The notes below the pieces were generated by a model that ran no database searches, was not told the DNA's origin, and was given only the letters and a program-made list of their open reading frames with translations. Positions 22,457-35,327 of a stretch of 64,000 bases of DNA are shown in pieces (position 1 is the first letter of the stretch; each line of letters starts with the position of its first letter). Position numbers and translations under genes: made by a program. The stretch comes from Ancistrus triradiatus (taxonomy: Eukaryota; Chordata; Actinopteri; Siluriformes; Loricariidae): positions 8,952 through 72,951 of the forward strand of contig JAJAGP010003199.1 in assembly GCA_025084515.1 (NCBI GenBank), in the 5' to 3' direction.

Positions 22457-22930
22457 AGTGTAACCAGATCCTTGTATATGAAATCTCCTGCTATTTGTTT
22501 CCGCGCTTCAGCCGCACGCTTTAGGCGGGGCAGCACGCGTTCCGGCGTAACAAGCCGTCCTGAAGATCAGCTGAAAACTCGATCGCCAACCTCACCGGTT
22601 CTATTCAGAGCCACGGACGTTTCAGATTTTTCTAGAGAAAACGCTGACCGCAACCGCACTGACAGGTTCAGTCACAGCAGCGTAGCCTGCGAATAGTAAG
22701 CAATAAAGCCTGAAGCAAAACGCTGACGCACCTCATCGCGCCGCCTCACGCTTATACCTGACGCACGGGTCGAAACACAGGACCATTTTCCGAAGCGATT
22801 GATTGAAAACCTCGTTTCTTCCTAAATCTTAGTAAATGATTTGGGAATAATCGATATCTTTCTTTCAAAGCGTGACGGAACGCAAGTAAGATATTTTATT
22901 GGCCAGTAACTATGGGTGTAACGATACATA

Positions 22931-24505
22931 CAGTCGTATGAAAAAGTTTGGGCACCCCTGATAATTTTCATGATTTTAGTTTATAAATCATTGGTTGTTC
23001 AGATCAGCAACTGAGTTAAATATATCATATAGCAGATGAACACAGTGATATTTGAGAAGTGAAATGAAGTGTATAGGATTTACAGAAAGTGTGCAGTAAT
23101 TATTCAAACAAAATTAGGCAGGTGCATAAATTTGGGCACCCCAGCAGAAAAATTACATCAATATTTAGTAGATCCTCATTTTGTAGAAATAACAGCCGCT
23201 AAACGCTTCCTACAGCTTCCAGTCTGGATTCTGGTTGAAGGTGCTTTGGACCATTCTTCTTTAGAAACATCTCCAGTTCAGTCATCTTTGATGGTTTCCA
23301 AGCATGGACAGCCCACATTTTCAGTAATATTCATGTCTGGGGACTGAGATGGCCATTCCAGAACGTTGTACTGGTTCCTCTGCATGAATGCCTTAGTAGA
23401 TTATGAGCAGGGTTTGGGGTCGTTGGCCTCGGTGCAACTTTGTCACTGATTCTTGAACATTGTTCTTAAGAATCTGGAGATATTAACTGGAATCCATGCG
23501 ACCCTCAATTTTAACAAGATTCCTAGTACCTGCACTGGCCACACAGTCCCGCGGGCATTATGGAACCGCCACCAAATTTTACTGTGGGTAGCAAGTGTTT
23601 GTCTTGGGATGCTGTGTTCCTTTTCCGCTCCTTGTTATGTCCAAATAACTCAATTTTATTTCATCAGTACACAGCACTTTATTCCAAAAAAATGAAGCTG
23701 GATTGTCCAAATGTGCTGTAGCACACCTCAAGTGACTCTGTTTGTGGCGTGTCTGCAGAAAAAGGCTTCTTCTGCATTACTCTCCCATACAGCCTCTCCT
23801 TGTGCAAAGTGCACTGTATAGTTGAACAATGAACAGTGACACCATCTGCAGCAAGATGAGGTTGTAGGTCTTTGGAGGTGGTCTGTGGCTTTGACTATGA
23901 CTGTTCTCACCATCCTTCGCCTCTGCCCATCTGAGATTTTTCTTGGTCTGCCACTTCGGGAGTTCCTTAACTAGAACTGTGCCTGTGGTCTTCCATTGCC
24001 TCACTATGTTCCTCACAGTGGAAACTGACAGCTGAAATCTCTGAGAGAGCTTTTCCCTTTCCCTGAACCATGATGTTGAACAACCTTTGTTTTCAGGCCA
24101 TTTGAGAGTTGTTTTGAGGCTCCCATATTGCCACTCTTCAGAGAAGATGCAAAGAGGAGAAAAACTTCCAATTGGCCACCTTAACCCTTTATCATAGTTG
24201 GACTCACTTGTGTATGTAGATCAAGGGTCAGTGAGCTTACAAAACATATTTTGTGTTCCAATAATTAGTGCTAAAGGTATTCAAATGACAAGGGTGCCCA
24301 AATTTATGCACCTGCCTAATTTTGTTTGAATAATTACTGCACACTTTCTGTAAAACCTATAAACTTAATTTCACTTCTCAAATATCACGGTGTTCATCTG
24401 CTATATGATATTACCTTACCTGAAATTGCTGAGCTGGACAACCACTGATTTATAAAGAAAAATCATGAAAATTATCAGGGGTGCCCAAACTTTTTCATAC
24501 GACTG
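22931..24505 (-). mobile_element. Tc1/mariner element (CAGTCGTATGAAAAAGTTTG family), near full length
   Basis: Inverted repeats of about 240 bp start CAGTCGTATGAAAAAGTTTG and end CAAACTTTTTCATACGACTG, with perfect TA duplications at 22929 and 24506. Length is 1575 bp. The transposase is on the minus strand. Confidence 0.93.
23150..24150 (-). pseudogene. Tc1 transposase pseudogene, minus strand
   Basis: On the minus strand, REKLSQRFQLSVSTVRNIVR-like sequence gives the helix-turn-helix. It is followed by WKTTGTV and, after shifts, by VLEWPSQSPDMN of the catalytic domain near 23350 and a C-terminal WSKAPSTRIQTGSC. Several frameshifts and stops interrupt it. Confidence 0.8.
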
Positions 24506-25818
24506 TAGCGACGCCTGGGCACTAGACTCAATTTTTACCTCACTCACACTCCAAAAAAATCCAAAATTATTTTTCCCTCATATTAGTCCTCATAGTAGGT
24601 TTCTGTCTATATTTGATCTGTTCCTCCCATCACATCTCGTTATAAATTTGCCTGTGCTACGTTGTTCCTCCAAAAAGAAGCTTTAAGGAAACCTGTCTTA
24701 GGCTTTCAAAAGAACGCCCTACGTAGGAAGTAGGCAGCAAGGGTACTCACTAGGTATTAAGACAGATCCAATGAAGACTCGCCACATTGACTAAAGATGA
24801 TCGCATTTATGACCATTTGCTCGCAGTCTAGAGCCCTGAGCACAAAACATGTGACGATGTGCATGGTGGACGATGCGGTCTGTTTATGCACTTTTTGAAC
24901 ACCAGATGGTCAAGCTGGCAGATACCCGTAGTGCCCCCCCTCCCCGAGTCAGTGGGTTACTGCAGTTCGCTACTTTGTGCCTCGTTCCTTATGATGTACA
25001 GGCTGAGCAGGATTTGAAAATGCTGAGTTGTGTTCGCGGATGTTTGTCTTAGGTTTAAACCGAAATCCTCAAGTATCAGTTAATATCCAGGTTAAGTGCG
25101 TGTGCTGGAGCGGCATTGCCAACTGATGGATGCTCACCAAATTGGCACCGACTTCACAGACACTTATAGGCAGAATGGAAAAGACGTTTTGTGAAACATC
25201 CTAACCCGAAGACTATTCTTACGAAGGTTTCAGTTGCTTTTAACGTGCAACTTTATAGCTGCACATCTGCTCGGATCATGTGCCGGGGCATCGACCGCAG
25301 GAGCCAACACGGTTGCTTTGTTGTTGTTTTTTTGCTCGTTTGCCAAGGCGACAGGGGTAAATGAACAGGAATCGTTCAGAAGCCAAGTGTGTATCAGTTT
25401 TCTCCTGCTGCCTCGGGCGGACGGATTGTGACAGACACAACCAGCAGCAACAAGCTGCAGCTCTTCTGGTTTCTACGGAAGCTAATCTTGGGGTTTTCAC
25501 TCGGTGTAAATAAGTTGAGACGTGTGCTCGAAGCTCGGGTTGATTGGATTTTGCTCTGGTTTTTTGTTACGCATAAAGGTGTTGCTTTTTCCTGATGCTA
25601 CGTATCTGCATTTCTTAAGCGATAGATTGTGAGCTGTGTATGGTGCATGAGCACGGAACTTGCATCAAATACACCCTGGAGTCAAAAAAGGCTGGAACTT
25701 GACCATTTTTCTGAACAAGCCCTTTTTATTTCCCCTGTATAGCACCACATGCAACAAGGCGGTGCAGTCATGCTAAAGGAATGGAAGAACTGGAGAATGT
25801 AAAGCCTAGATAAATACT

Positions 25819-26008
25819 GGGACTGTGGTGGCTTAGCGGTTAAGCTGCTGGACTATGAACCAGAGGGTCCAGGGTTCAAATCCCACCTCTGCCAAGCTGC
25901 CACTGTTGGGTCCTTGAGCAAGGCCCTTAACCCACAATTGCTTGGATTGTAAGTCGCTCTGGATTAGGATAAGAGCGTCTGCTAAGTGTAAATAAATGTA
26001 AATAAATC
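25819..26008 (+). mobile_element. tRNA-derived SINE, nearly complete
   Basis: An A box (TGGCTTAGCGG) and a B box (GGTTCAAATCC) at normal spacing mark a tRNA-derived head with an internal polymerase III promoter. The body TGCCACTGTTGGGTCCTTGA and the tail AAGAGCGTCTGCTAA are followed by AAATAAATGTAAATAAAT. It is not a functional tRNA gene, since no cloverleaf 3' half follows. Confidence 0.88.
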
Positions 26009-27796
26009 TCGCCGACCTCATCCGTCACCATCTGGGATGGCAGGACGGATTTCCTTCCATGCACTTTACCTCGAAAAGCCGCCAACCTCGCCCTCGCCAA
26101 GCTTAAAATGTGACAAATGTCCTGCCAGTAATGAAATTCTACCTCCCCTAAGCCGCCATGTTTCAGACCCTACTTTAAACTTGTATCGCCGGATGATGTG
26201 CAGCCCCTGTAAATGTGTCAGAAAGGGGGGCGGCAGGTCTCGGCCCCTTTGTAGTGGCGGGATGCGCAGCGAAGTAGCCAAAATAACCTTCAAAATTGTA
26301 TTTTTCTGTATTCTTTGAACCCAACGACGAAAGTACGTTTTTATCAGTTTGTCAGATTATATTAGCGATTTTAAATATGCATTTTAAACATTAATTTCCC
26401 TTTCAGACTTAGTGAATTTAGTGAAATGACTGTTATTCATCATAGATTGGACGTCACAGACACAGTCGTCCGTCACGGACGATATTGCATAAATGGTTAG
26501 GAACTGTTCTCGTTTCTGTGCCTTGTAAATGAGACTCTTCGATCATGCAGGCTCAAACACATCGTCAGCATCAGATGTGAATGTCACTTTGTGTCGCCAA
26601 ATTCGCCACTCACAGGGCAAAATATTAGTCATTGGTGACTAAAACGTATCTAATGACGTGTAAAGCATGAATGGGCAAGTTTCTGGATGTTCGGCCACTC
26701 TCGCGTGAAAGGATTGCGCAGTTCGGCCAGACTTGGCGTCTTACTCCAGGTTGTCCCATAGATTTTCACTGCACTGTACCACCTCTTCTCAAGCCTGAAG
26801 TTACTAGAACCTTAAACATTCAAAGAGACTTTTTCCTCTGAGTATATTATTGTAATTATTTATTCGTTTTGAATAACCGCTCTAATATGAATAAATGTAC
26901 ATAGAAATAAATCCCAAGGAAGATTGTATTTTTTTCTTTCTGTTCTTATTTGACCCTCAATTCCTGAGCAGCCACTCCTGCTACTGAACGGGCGTGGAAG
27001 ATCTCAGACGGGAGTTGGAGCGCTGGAGGTCGTTCAAGCTGTGCTTTAATCTCTGACAAAGCAGTGATGCTTATCTCAGTTTAGACAGCTTTTCACCATT
27101 TCTGTGTGAGAGAGAGATAAAGGAGATAGAGGATGTAAGATTTCTACATCCTCAAGTCTTTGTTTCTACGCGGTCCTTCAACACTCGGTGGAGAATGACG
27201 CGAGTTGATTATGGCAGCGTGATTACGGGCCTCTCTGGGTTAAACAGTATGGAACAAATAAGACAAGCAAGATTCTTGACCACCACGTACTCTTTTTGTG
27301 GTTGTTCATAGCAAGATCATTTATAGAAGTCTTGTAAACCTAGGGATTGGCGTCCTGTCCATCTTTTAAACCTCTTTAGAACATAATAGACTGGCACTGT
27401 ACCTTTAAGACTGCCCTATATAAGGTCCCTTAAGTGAACTTAACATTGACCTGTAACAGGACTTGTAAGTGAACATGAGCCATTCTCATGGTAAAAAAGC
27501 AACGCTTCTGTAAATCTCATTAATGCATTAAAAGTTAAAAGCCCAAAACCTCATGGACTCTGGTTCAGACCCGGTGGTGGGTGTGTCTGATGGACGGCAT
27601 ATGTCCTGTTTTTTCCAGGATAGGCATGCAGACGCAATTAATTCGGTCCTCTGTTAGACCTGAAAGTAACCCTGGCTAGGAAGTGTGGGGTTAAAACACC
27701 ATACAAAACCTCCATGAAAATAAAGGCAGCACTTTTTAATGAATTTAGCTAGTAAAGAATTAAGCATGTAGGATTGATGATCAATCCAAGTTAAAA

Positions 27797-28075
27797 GTCA
27801 AGTCAGATTTACTAATGGAGCATTGTCTCAAAGCAGGTGTACAATTTTAGACGATATTCTAATAGCTAAGGCCAATCCCAAACTGAGCAAACCTAGGGCG
27901 ACAGTGGCAAGGAAAATCTCTTTAAACATTATAAGGAAGACACCTTGTTAGGACCAAGACTCAAAAAGGGACCCGACCTACTTGAGCGGCAATAGATGAT
28001 ATATGTAAGAATGAAACGAAGTAACCTAATTAATACATTTATAGCAATTGTGTAGTGTAATTAAAGCAATTTATA
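27797..28075 (-). repeat. retroposon-tail family, copy 3
   Basis: AAGTCAAGTCAG at the left edge is the inverted (ACTTG)n tail. AATGGAGCATTGTCTCAAAG and GGGCGACAGTGGCAAGGAAA follow. Confidence 0.65.
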
Positions 28076-28609
28076 GGTTTGGTGGCATGGCATCCTCAGT
28101 CAACCAGAGGAGGGTGAGAGTTTGAACCCTCTCGTCCCCTTTAGTACCTGAACTTTGCCTGTACTCATTTCGGGTCGACACCCAGGGAACGTGAAATGTA
28201 AACAGGTTTCTTTGAATGGATCGGATTCCACTGGATTAAACCAGTTTGTGCAGTTTAATGCAACACTTATAAAAAGGATGACTTCTGATTAGTAGTGTAT
28301 TCGTAACATAGTAGTTCTACAACACACAAAAATCGCACTTTCGCAGGAGAATAAACAGCCCATGACCCATGTAGCCTTCCATTGGTACTCGTGGCGGTGT
28401 TTTGTGTGCATTACACAGTCACAGTCCGAACGACCAGGTGAGCAGTGTTTGGAAAGTGCTTATGCTGACAGGTGCGGGAGTGAGTGTTTGTTACCTCCAT
28501 GCCAGTTTGTTGACTGATGGGATCAGGAAACTGTACAGCAGGGTGTTTGCTGAGCAACCGCACACATCCAGTGCCAATATTAAGCTACTGCCTTCGTAGC
28601 ACGAGCGCT

Positions 28610-28743
28610 GGGACGAGCTGTGGATTCGCAGTGCAGAATATATGGTGTAGTGAATGGTACGCCCTCAAGCAAGAACCTTACACCTTAATTACTTGGATTG
28701 TACGTTGTTAGATTGTTTTTGTTCTGGATAAGGCAATCTAAAT
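28610..28743 (+). mobile_element. SINE fragment interrupted by a hAT MITE
   Basis: TTAATTACTTGGATTGTACG and TCTGGATAAGGCAATCTAAA are the decayed 3' half of the tRNA-SINE. Its tail resumes at 29020 (ATCTAAATGACTAAATG) after the inserted hAT element. Confidence 0.6.
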
Positions 28744-29019
28744 CAGTTGTTCCCAACCTTTTTCCTTGGAGCCCCCCCTGCGAGTATCTAAGAAACGCCC
28801 AAAGTGATCCATTGCAAATTGTTATGGGCAAAATTTAACATAAAATATAGATTTTGTATTGTGTCTGCATTTTTAAATCATTTTATCTACATATCCTTTC
28901 CAGCGAGTGTATTACTTTTTTATGTGCAAATTGTAGAACCTCGGAGCACACAAAGCCATGGCCCCATGCCGTTTGTTGCCCCCCTGAGGTGGACTCGGAC
29001 CCCAGGTTGGGAACCACGG
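28744..29019 (+). mobile_element. hAT MITE with perfect 8-bp duplication (copy 2)
   Basis: The ends CAGTTGTTCCCAACC and GGTTGGGAACCACGG are inverted repeats. ATCTAAAT at 28736-28743 is repeated exactly at 29020-29027. The element is non-coding, 276 bp. Confidence 0.88.
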
Positions 29020-29100
29020 ATCTAAATGACTAAATGTACATCTTTACATGATGAAGTACAAAAATGTAAAAAGTGCTTTATTATACATCTCTCTTCATAT

Positions 29101-29215
29101 AGGGCCGTGCTAAAAAATCGATACAGCAATATATCGCGATATTTATACTACATCGAACAATATGCATCGTATTGCAATGTATCGTGATATAATCGAATCG
29201 TGATTATATCGTACT
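29101..29215. repeat. ATATCG-rich dispersed repeat fragment
   Basis: Many ATATCG/CGATAT motifs occur (AATATATCGCGATATTTA and related), with local palindromes. Similar motif usage is seen at 36745-37012. The class is unknown. Confidence 0.35.
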
Positions 29216-29254
29216 CCTAGTATGAAATGTCAGAGATGTGAATATCCCTAATAA

Positions 29255-29306
29255 AAAGTGACTGAAAGCGGTCCTAATATAGAGCTTTGTGGTACACCGT
29301 GGTGAT
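29255..29306 (-). pseudogene. LINE reverse-transcriptase fragment 1
   Basis: The minus strand reads HGVPQSSILGPLSVTFY, the conserved GVPQGS-LGPL block just before the catalytic palm motif of LINE reverse transcriptases. Only this piece is recognisable. Confidence 0.65.
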
Positions 29307-30218
29307 TCTCATATCTAACATAATATTGGGTTGTGATTATAAGAGACCAATCCAAATTGAATCTGAGTCAAATTGGAAAACAAGTGGCACTATTATGTTC
29401 CATTTGGTTTGTTAGATGTTCCTATGTGTGAAGGTGTACAACCAATTAAAGTAATGCTTTTCGTTTGCTGTGATGAATCACAAACAGGTCTAATGTGTCA
29501 TTATTGAAGATCTCTTGATCTTTTGGCACTTCCGTAAACATGGTATCACAACAGGCAGAGCGAGACAATGATGGCATGACTCAGCTAATTATATCACAGC
29601 GTAACTCAGACTTTGTGACACTGTCGTTGTGTACTTTAATAGCCAAGTCCGATATGTAGTTACACTAAAGATTTCTAACTGCCTGTTGGATTCGTATAAC
29701 CTTATCATTTATAGGGTAATATTGTTGAACATCGGGTTAAGGATGACATGTTTGGTAGCAACATCTACTACAGAAATATAGAACGATACATCTTTAGGGT
29801 AGAAATGGAAACTGTCTCTGAGCTCATTATTTCAGCCCAACCCTGCATATGAGGTCGGGATGAGCAGTTTGTTTTTTTTGCGAATTAAACATTTATTGGC
29901 AACCCAGGCTCAAATCCCAGGTCAGGAGTCATACAGGCACAATGGGCTTTGTCATAGGGAGGTACGCTCGTGGTACTGACCAGGACACACAGGGATAAAA
30001 TGTCATTTTCTTAAGTAAGGTTAATTGAGCAAATTTGGCTGTACACACCTGTACTAATTACCTCTATATTAAGTCCATTTAAACCTTTCTTATCATGGTA
30101 AGAGTCGCATGATTCACTGTAGAGTAATTATATATTTATTTTCATAAATAATTATATATATATATTTTATTTACAATTAAAATGCTAAATTATGTAAATA
30201 ATTACACATATCCCTCAT

Positions 30219-30276
30219 ACATGGTGAATGGAAGCGGTCCTAGTGCTAAGCCCTTTGGTACACCATGGTGATATTC
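30219..30276 (-). pseudogene. LINE reverse-transcriptase fragment 2
   Basis: The minus strand reads HGVPKGLALGPLPFTMY, the same block as fragment 1. Flanking sequence is decayed. Confidence 0.65.
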
Positions 30277-31589
30277 ATCTTTTAGAGACAAACTGTAGTT
30301 TAGATTCCTATAATGCTGTATTGGGACTATAAAATAAGTAAAGGACAGATCCTGAATGTTTAATCCAAATGTTTTTCTAGATAAAGCCTACAAGATTTAA
30401 CTGTAGCTTCTTATTTTACTAACATATTTACACTAAGAATTCCTATCCTTGTACAATATTTATTTCATAAGGGGATGGACTAGCCCCAATCTCGACCCCT
30501 TCTAACACTGAGAAATTCTTGCAGACGAAAAACTGATACGTTAATTGTATATGTCTTTGATATCACTGTTTCGTTCCTCCATAAGCCAAACTTCCTGCTG
30601 TTTCCGTAGATTTGTGTACAGTCCATCATCACTCAAGTTTTTCCGATCCATTCTGCCTTTTGTTCTTACTGACAGCCTTATTAAACAATAGCCAGACAAG
30701 AGGTTAACATGTTGTGGATCAAAAAAGTATGTAATTGCATGTGTGAGAGAGACTTTTAAAACGGGAACTTTTTGGTGTACATGGATGGGCGTGGCTGGAC
30801 TTTCAAGTTGTTAACATGGTTGCTGATCAAGAACGGATGAATGGCATAAACTGGAGATAATGGATGGATCCTAATGCAGAGCTGCCCTAAAACAAATAAA
30901 CTGTTAGCTTCTAATGGACAAGTGTTTGACTTCTCTGTGCAACGTGAAAAAAGAAGTTTCAGAAATAAAAAAACAACAACCTGATTTTAGTCATTAAAAA
31001 TGTAAGCCTGAAATCCGTATGCAAGCGTAATTACAAATATTTAATTATCTATCATAACCAATGATATAGCCGATTCATTCAAAAATAGTGGGGAAAAGGC
31101 AGAGAAACTTTGTTTTCTGCATTAGAACTTGCAGCTCATAAACTAGGACTACTGAGTGACTAAAAACAAAGAGATGCTGAGATTCAGTGAGAAGAAAACT
31201 GCTTCCAGCATTACAGCTTACAACTGCTTTTAACTGGAACTGGGATTAAAAACAAAACAATGCTGATACCATGTGCACTATAACAATGTTTATTTTTTTG
31301 CATGTATTTACACGTATATGTTGTAGCTAAGAGCAATACACTTTCATTTATTTATTTATGAAAAAGACAGAGTGCAAACAGAGATTGTGCGTTTATAGCT
31401 TAAATAAATGTTTATTTAAGTTCAGCAGTTTACTGTCTCATTTATTGTTATTAGTTTTATCAGTTGTAAAAAAAAATTGTGATATTGGCATTATATATCG
31501 GCCGTTTATAAACCTGTATAGGTCGACCACTAATCATAACTATGGTGGTTGACCCTACAATTATTGGTAAGTTGGCCTGTTTTTGGATG

Positions 31590-31640
31590 TTAGAGAAATT
31601 TGAATGGTCCTATTGTAGAACCTTATGGTACACCATTGTT
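31590..31640 (-). pseudogene. LINE reverse-transcriptase fragment 3
   Basis: The minus strand reads GVP-stop-GSTIGPFKF, again the same block, with an internal stop. Confidence 0.55.
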
Positions 31641-32814
31641 TAGCGATAGTTTTGGAGATTACCGTAATAAGATCTCTGTCTGTAATTGGCATAACTTTGG
31701 AGCAATGGTCCTAGAAATCCTATAAAAGTTCTGGGAAACAATAAAATATTTATTAGGTTTAAAACATTTTCTTAAAATGTATCTGATTGTAGATTGTATA
31801 TGTTACAAATGTTACATCTCTATCAAATTATGTTTAAATATAGTCCAGTTGTTCCATACTGACTTGTTTTCTGCTGTGAACTTGTCTGATGTTTGACTGG
31901 CATGAGAAAGGTCATCTACACAAACTTATCCCTAATACAAACTGAGCTGAAGCGTCCTACGCTTATAAGATAAGTAAATGACAAGATCCTGAAGGTGTGC
32001 CATTGATGGTTGAACGAGCGATATTTTCCGAAGGGTTTCGGTCCGTTTACCTGATGAGTTCTAGCTGAATGTTTTCCAAGGTTCATCAGTTTGTTGCAGT
32101 GGGCATCATGCTGACACTCTGGAATTAATTACAGCGCACATTTCAGTAGCATTGTCATGACTTGTAGAAGGAATGCTCGGTTTGGATGCAGCAACAGCTT
32201 GGAAATGGATTGCAGAATTGGGGGGGGGCATTTTTGAAGACCTGCGATGATATAAAGTGGCCCTGATTTGAAACATGATAAAAGATTTGTAAGCTGTAGA
32301 CTTGTTTTTGGGTTCAACGAATCATCTCTAATATGTAGTCGCAGTTTCACAAATTAATTATTAAAAACAGGGCTTGAAGCGTTGAAACAAACCAAGCCAC
32401 TCTACTCATCATTACTATTATTTACAAGCAAATATTATTTTGAAAAGCATCATTAAGTGCATTATTCTTACATTTTATACGAGGAAAAAAATATGGATTC
32501 CAACCTGAGGCGAAATAACCTGAGATCAGATTTGGTTTATTTTTTCCTGTTGTACTTTTATTTGACTTCCGCCTCGGCCTTTGTATCTCGTCAAGTATGG
32601 GAACTAAGCGGTAACCAGAAAGGAAAGCAGTTTCTGAACGTGTGCTCTTTGAGTTTGGGTTTGAGTTTCACCAGGATGAAACATCGTGCATGACTTTTTA
32701 ATCTTTGCGCTGCTTTATTTAGTGAGGAATTCATTCCTTTCCATTGTGGTTGCTGCATTTGACTTTCCGTTCTTAGATATGGTCATTTGCACAGCCGAGG
32801 GCAAACACAAAACA

Positions 32815-32837
32815 CCACACACACACACACACACACA
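32815..32837. repeat. (CA)n microsatellite
   Basis: About 11 CA units. Confidence 0.9.
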
Positions 32838-33880
32838 GATGTAGACGTATGTGGAACACAAATGCCACTCTCATTATATTGCCTTATTGCAGTTATGTGC
32901 ACTTTATTATATTAAAATGCTTTCGTTATCTGCAGTCCTCTGCAACCCTTACTAGGATAAGCACGTTAAAACGTGAAAAGAAAAAACAAAAATGGAACCT
33001 TTGATAATGGAACTGGTATCTTTGGAGGACATTTTAGGTTTCTGGTACCAAACGTTGGCATAATGATGCAGTGTAAAAACAAATAAGAAGAAAGCTTGGT
33101 TGGAAGGCTTGTTTGCATGTCGCAAGCACTAGCCATTAATCCACATTGCACAAGCGAATTACATTTGGTTAGTGGTGCTGTTTGACAATGCCTATCTCTG
33201 CACAGATCGTTCAGCACGGGTGTGCACTCGCACCGAGACGCCGCTGTGACTCAGAGTGCACGATAAAGCAGATCGTCAAGGTTGCGTATCGTTCCAGAAA
33301 GCTTGACCCTGAAGCAAGAGTTTCTTTCACAATCAGAACAGGTTTGGACAAATGTAAGAAAGAAAGCTTCATTTGTTTTAGATTAACTGCCATCCGGGCA
33401 GCTCGGTGATTTTTCTGAGAAGACAGGTGACCTGTTGGTGCGCACAGCGCTGCGTATCAGTGCCAACGCAACTTCGAAATGAAACCAATTGCCTCTTTGT
33501 TGCCGTAGTTCTTTAACCCAATTAAAAGTTGGAGAGGGTTAAAATGTCCCCCCTAATAATATGGAAATGCTTGTGTTATTGAGAGCTGCTTTGTGGGGGC
33601 ACCTGTTGCCAGTCTCCCTTTTCGAGCCATGCACTGTCCTTGTTTTGTAGCGCCAACGTCCGTTAGTAGCCGAGAACTCTTCCGCAGGGTTTACATCTGA
33701 CCTCTTAGTTTGGTATCTTCTTCTCTAAAGCCATAATATATCCAAACAAAGCACATGGTGTTTTTCTTGGGTACAAACGGCTCTGAGGTTGAGTTCTCCT
33801 CCGTGTTGCTTCCATGTCTGGACGAGGCGGAGTCATGTGACTGTACACGGGGTAGGATGATTTTAAGGAGGCAGTATATA

Positions 33881-34772
33881 CAGTGGGGCAAAAATGTGTT
33901 TAGTCAGCCACTGATTGTGCAAGGTCTCCCACTTAGAAAGATGAGAGAGGTCTGTAATGTTCATCAGAGGTACACTTCAACTATGAGAGACAAAATGTGA
34001 AAAACAAATCCAGGAAATCACATTGTAGGATTTTAGGATTTTTAAAGAATTTAATTGTAAATCATGGTGGAAAATAAGTATTTGGTCACCCACAAACAAG
34101 CAGGATTTCTGGCTCTCACCGACCTGTAACTTCTTCTTTAAAAAGCTCTTCTGTCCCCCACTCGTTACCTGTATTAATGGCACCTGTTTTTTTTGACCTC
34201 ATTAGCTGTATAAAAGACACCTGTCCACAGCCTCAAACAGTCAGACTCCAACTCAACCATGGCCAAGACCAAAGAGCTGTTGAAGGACACCGGGAAGAAA
34301 ATTGTAGACCTGCACCAGTCTGGGAAGAGTGAATCTATAATAGGCAAGCAGTGTGGTGTGAATAAATCAACTGTGGGAGCAATTGTAAGAAAATGGAAGA
34401 CATACAAGACCATTGATAATCTCCCTCAATCTGGGGCTCCACGCAAATTCTCATCCCGTGGGGTCAAAATGATCATGAGAACGGTGAGCAAAAATCCCAG
34501 AACTACACGGAGGGACCTGATGAAGGATGACCTGCAGAGAGCTGGGAGCAAAGTAACAAAGGCTACCATCAGTAACACACTACGCCGAGAGGGACTCAGA
34601 TCCTGCAGTGCCAGGTGTGTCTCCCCCCCTGCTTAAGCCAGTACATGTTTTTTTCTCATTTTGTCTCTCATAGTTGAAGTGTACCTATGATGAATTACAG
34701 ACCTCTCTCATCTTTCTAAGTAGGAGAACTTGCACAATCAGTGGCTGGACTAAATACTTTTTTGCCCCACTG
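33881..34772 (+). mobile_element. Tc1 internal-deletion derivative keeping the DNA-binding half
   Basis: This is the same family as 7412-9015, with TA at 33879 and 34773 and both ends intact. The element is 892 bp instead of about 1.6 kb. After GCTTAAGCCAGTACATG the sequence jumps into the right inverted repeat (TTTTTTCTCATTTTGTCTC), so the catalytic domain is gone. Confidence 0.92.
34259..34636 (+). CDS. 125-codon open frame: Tc1 transposase DNA-binding region only
   Basis: MAKTKELLKDTGKKIVDLHQ opens a frame of 125 residues without a break, in contrast to the shattered copy at 7786. Residues 1-110 cover both helix-turn-helix units of the paired-like domain (IGKQCGVNKSTVGAIVRKWK and, later, GSKVTKATISNTLRREGLRS) and the basic linker. 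The last eight residues are out of frame, caused by a shift in a C-run, and TAA follows. No DDE residues remain. In principle it could bind Tc1 ends without cutting, as truncated transposases of other elements do; expression is unproven. It may equally be a young neutral fossil. Confidence 0.6.
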   Translation: MAKTKELLKDTGKKIVDLHQSGKSESIIGKQCGVNKSTVGAIVRKWKTYKTIDNLPQSGAPRKFSSRGVKMIMRTVSKNPRTTRRDLMKDDLQRAGSKVTKATISNTLRREGLRSCSARCVSPPA

Positions 34773-35292
34773 TAATTGCGCACATTGTGGAAAGTATTAA
34801 CAGAATGGAAAAAAAAAAACGCGAAAATAACCAACATGAGCAACTTCTCGTCAGTTAAACGTTGATTTTTGATTAACTGCCCAGGCATATTTTGTACTGA
34901 TTTGGAACACACACCGGGTGTTTTTGCGTTAATCCGGCTGCTGAGCTTCTATGTCTTTCCACCGTCGTCACATTTTCTCTTGAGCGCCGTGCGTTTTCTG
35001 TTTTTTGTTTTTTAATACTTTGGCTTGTAGAGTGTAAGTTCGGACCTCTTAAAGCCTCGAAGGGATCACTGTATAAAAGAGGTTAATTGCTTGGAAAATG
35101 AGTATCTTAAGCGAACACAGAGCTTTGTGTGTGCTGATGATGTTTTGTGGAGCCAGGCAGTCTTTTCTTTTCTTTGCTGCGTGTGAGTTAGCAACTGTCT
35201 TTATGACTCATGGCTTGGAGAAATCTTGGTCCTGCTCCAGAACTCCTTAAGACGAGGAGTTTCTTCCTGCCAAACAACTTACCTGTATGTGT

Positions 35293-35293
<1 letters not shown>

Positions 35294-35324
<31 letters not shown>
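35294..35324. repeat. (GT)n microsatellite
   Basis: A pure GT run of about 31 bases. Confidence 0.95.

Positions 35325-35327
<3 letters not shown>

Noticed and set aside
25819..25900. Possible tRNA gene (A and B boxes present)
   Set aside because: The boxes belong to a SINE head; no acceptor stem or complete cloverleaf is present, and near-identical copies occur at 39.3 and 56.5 kb.
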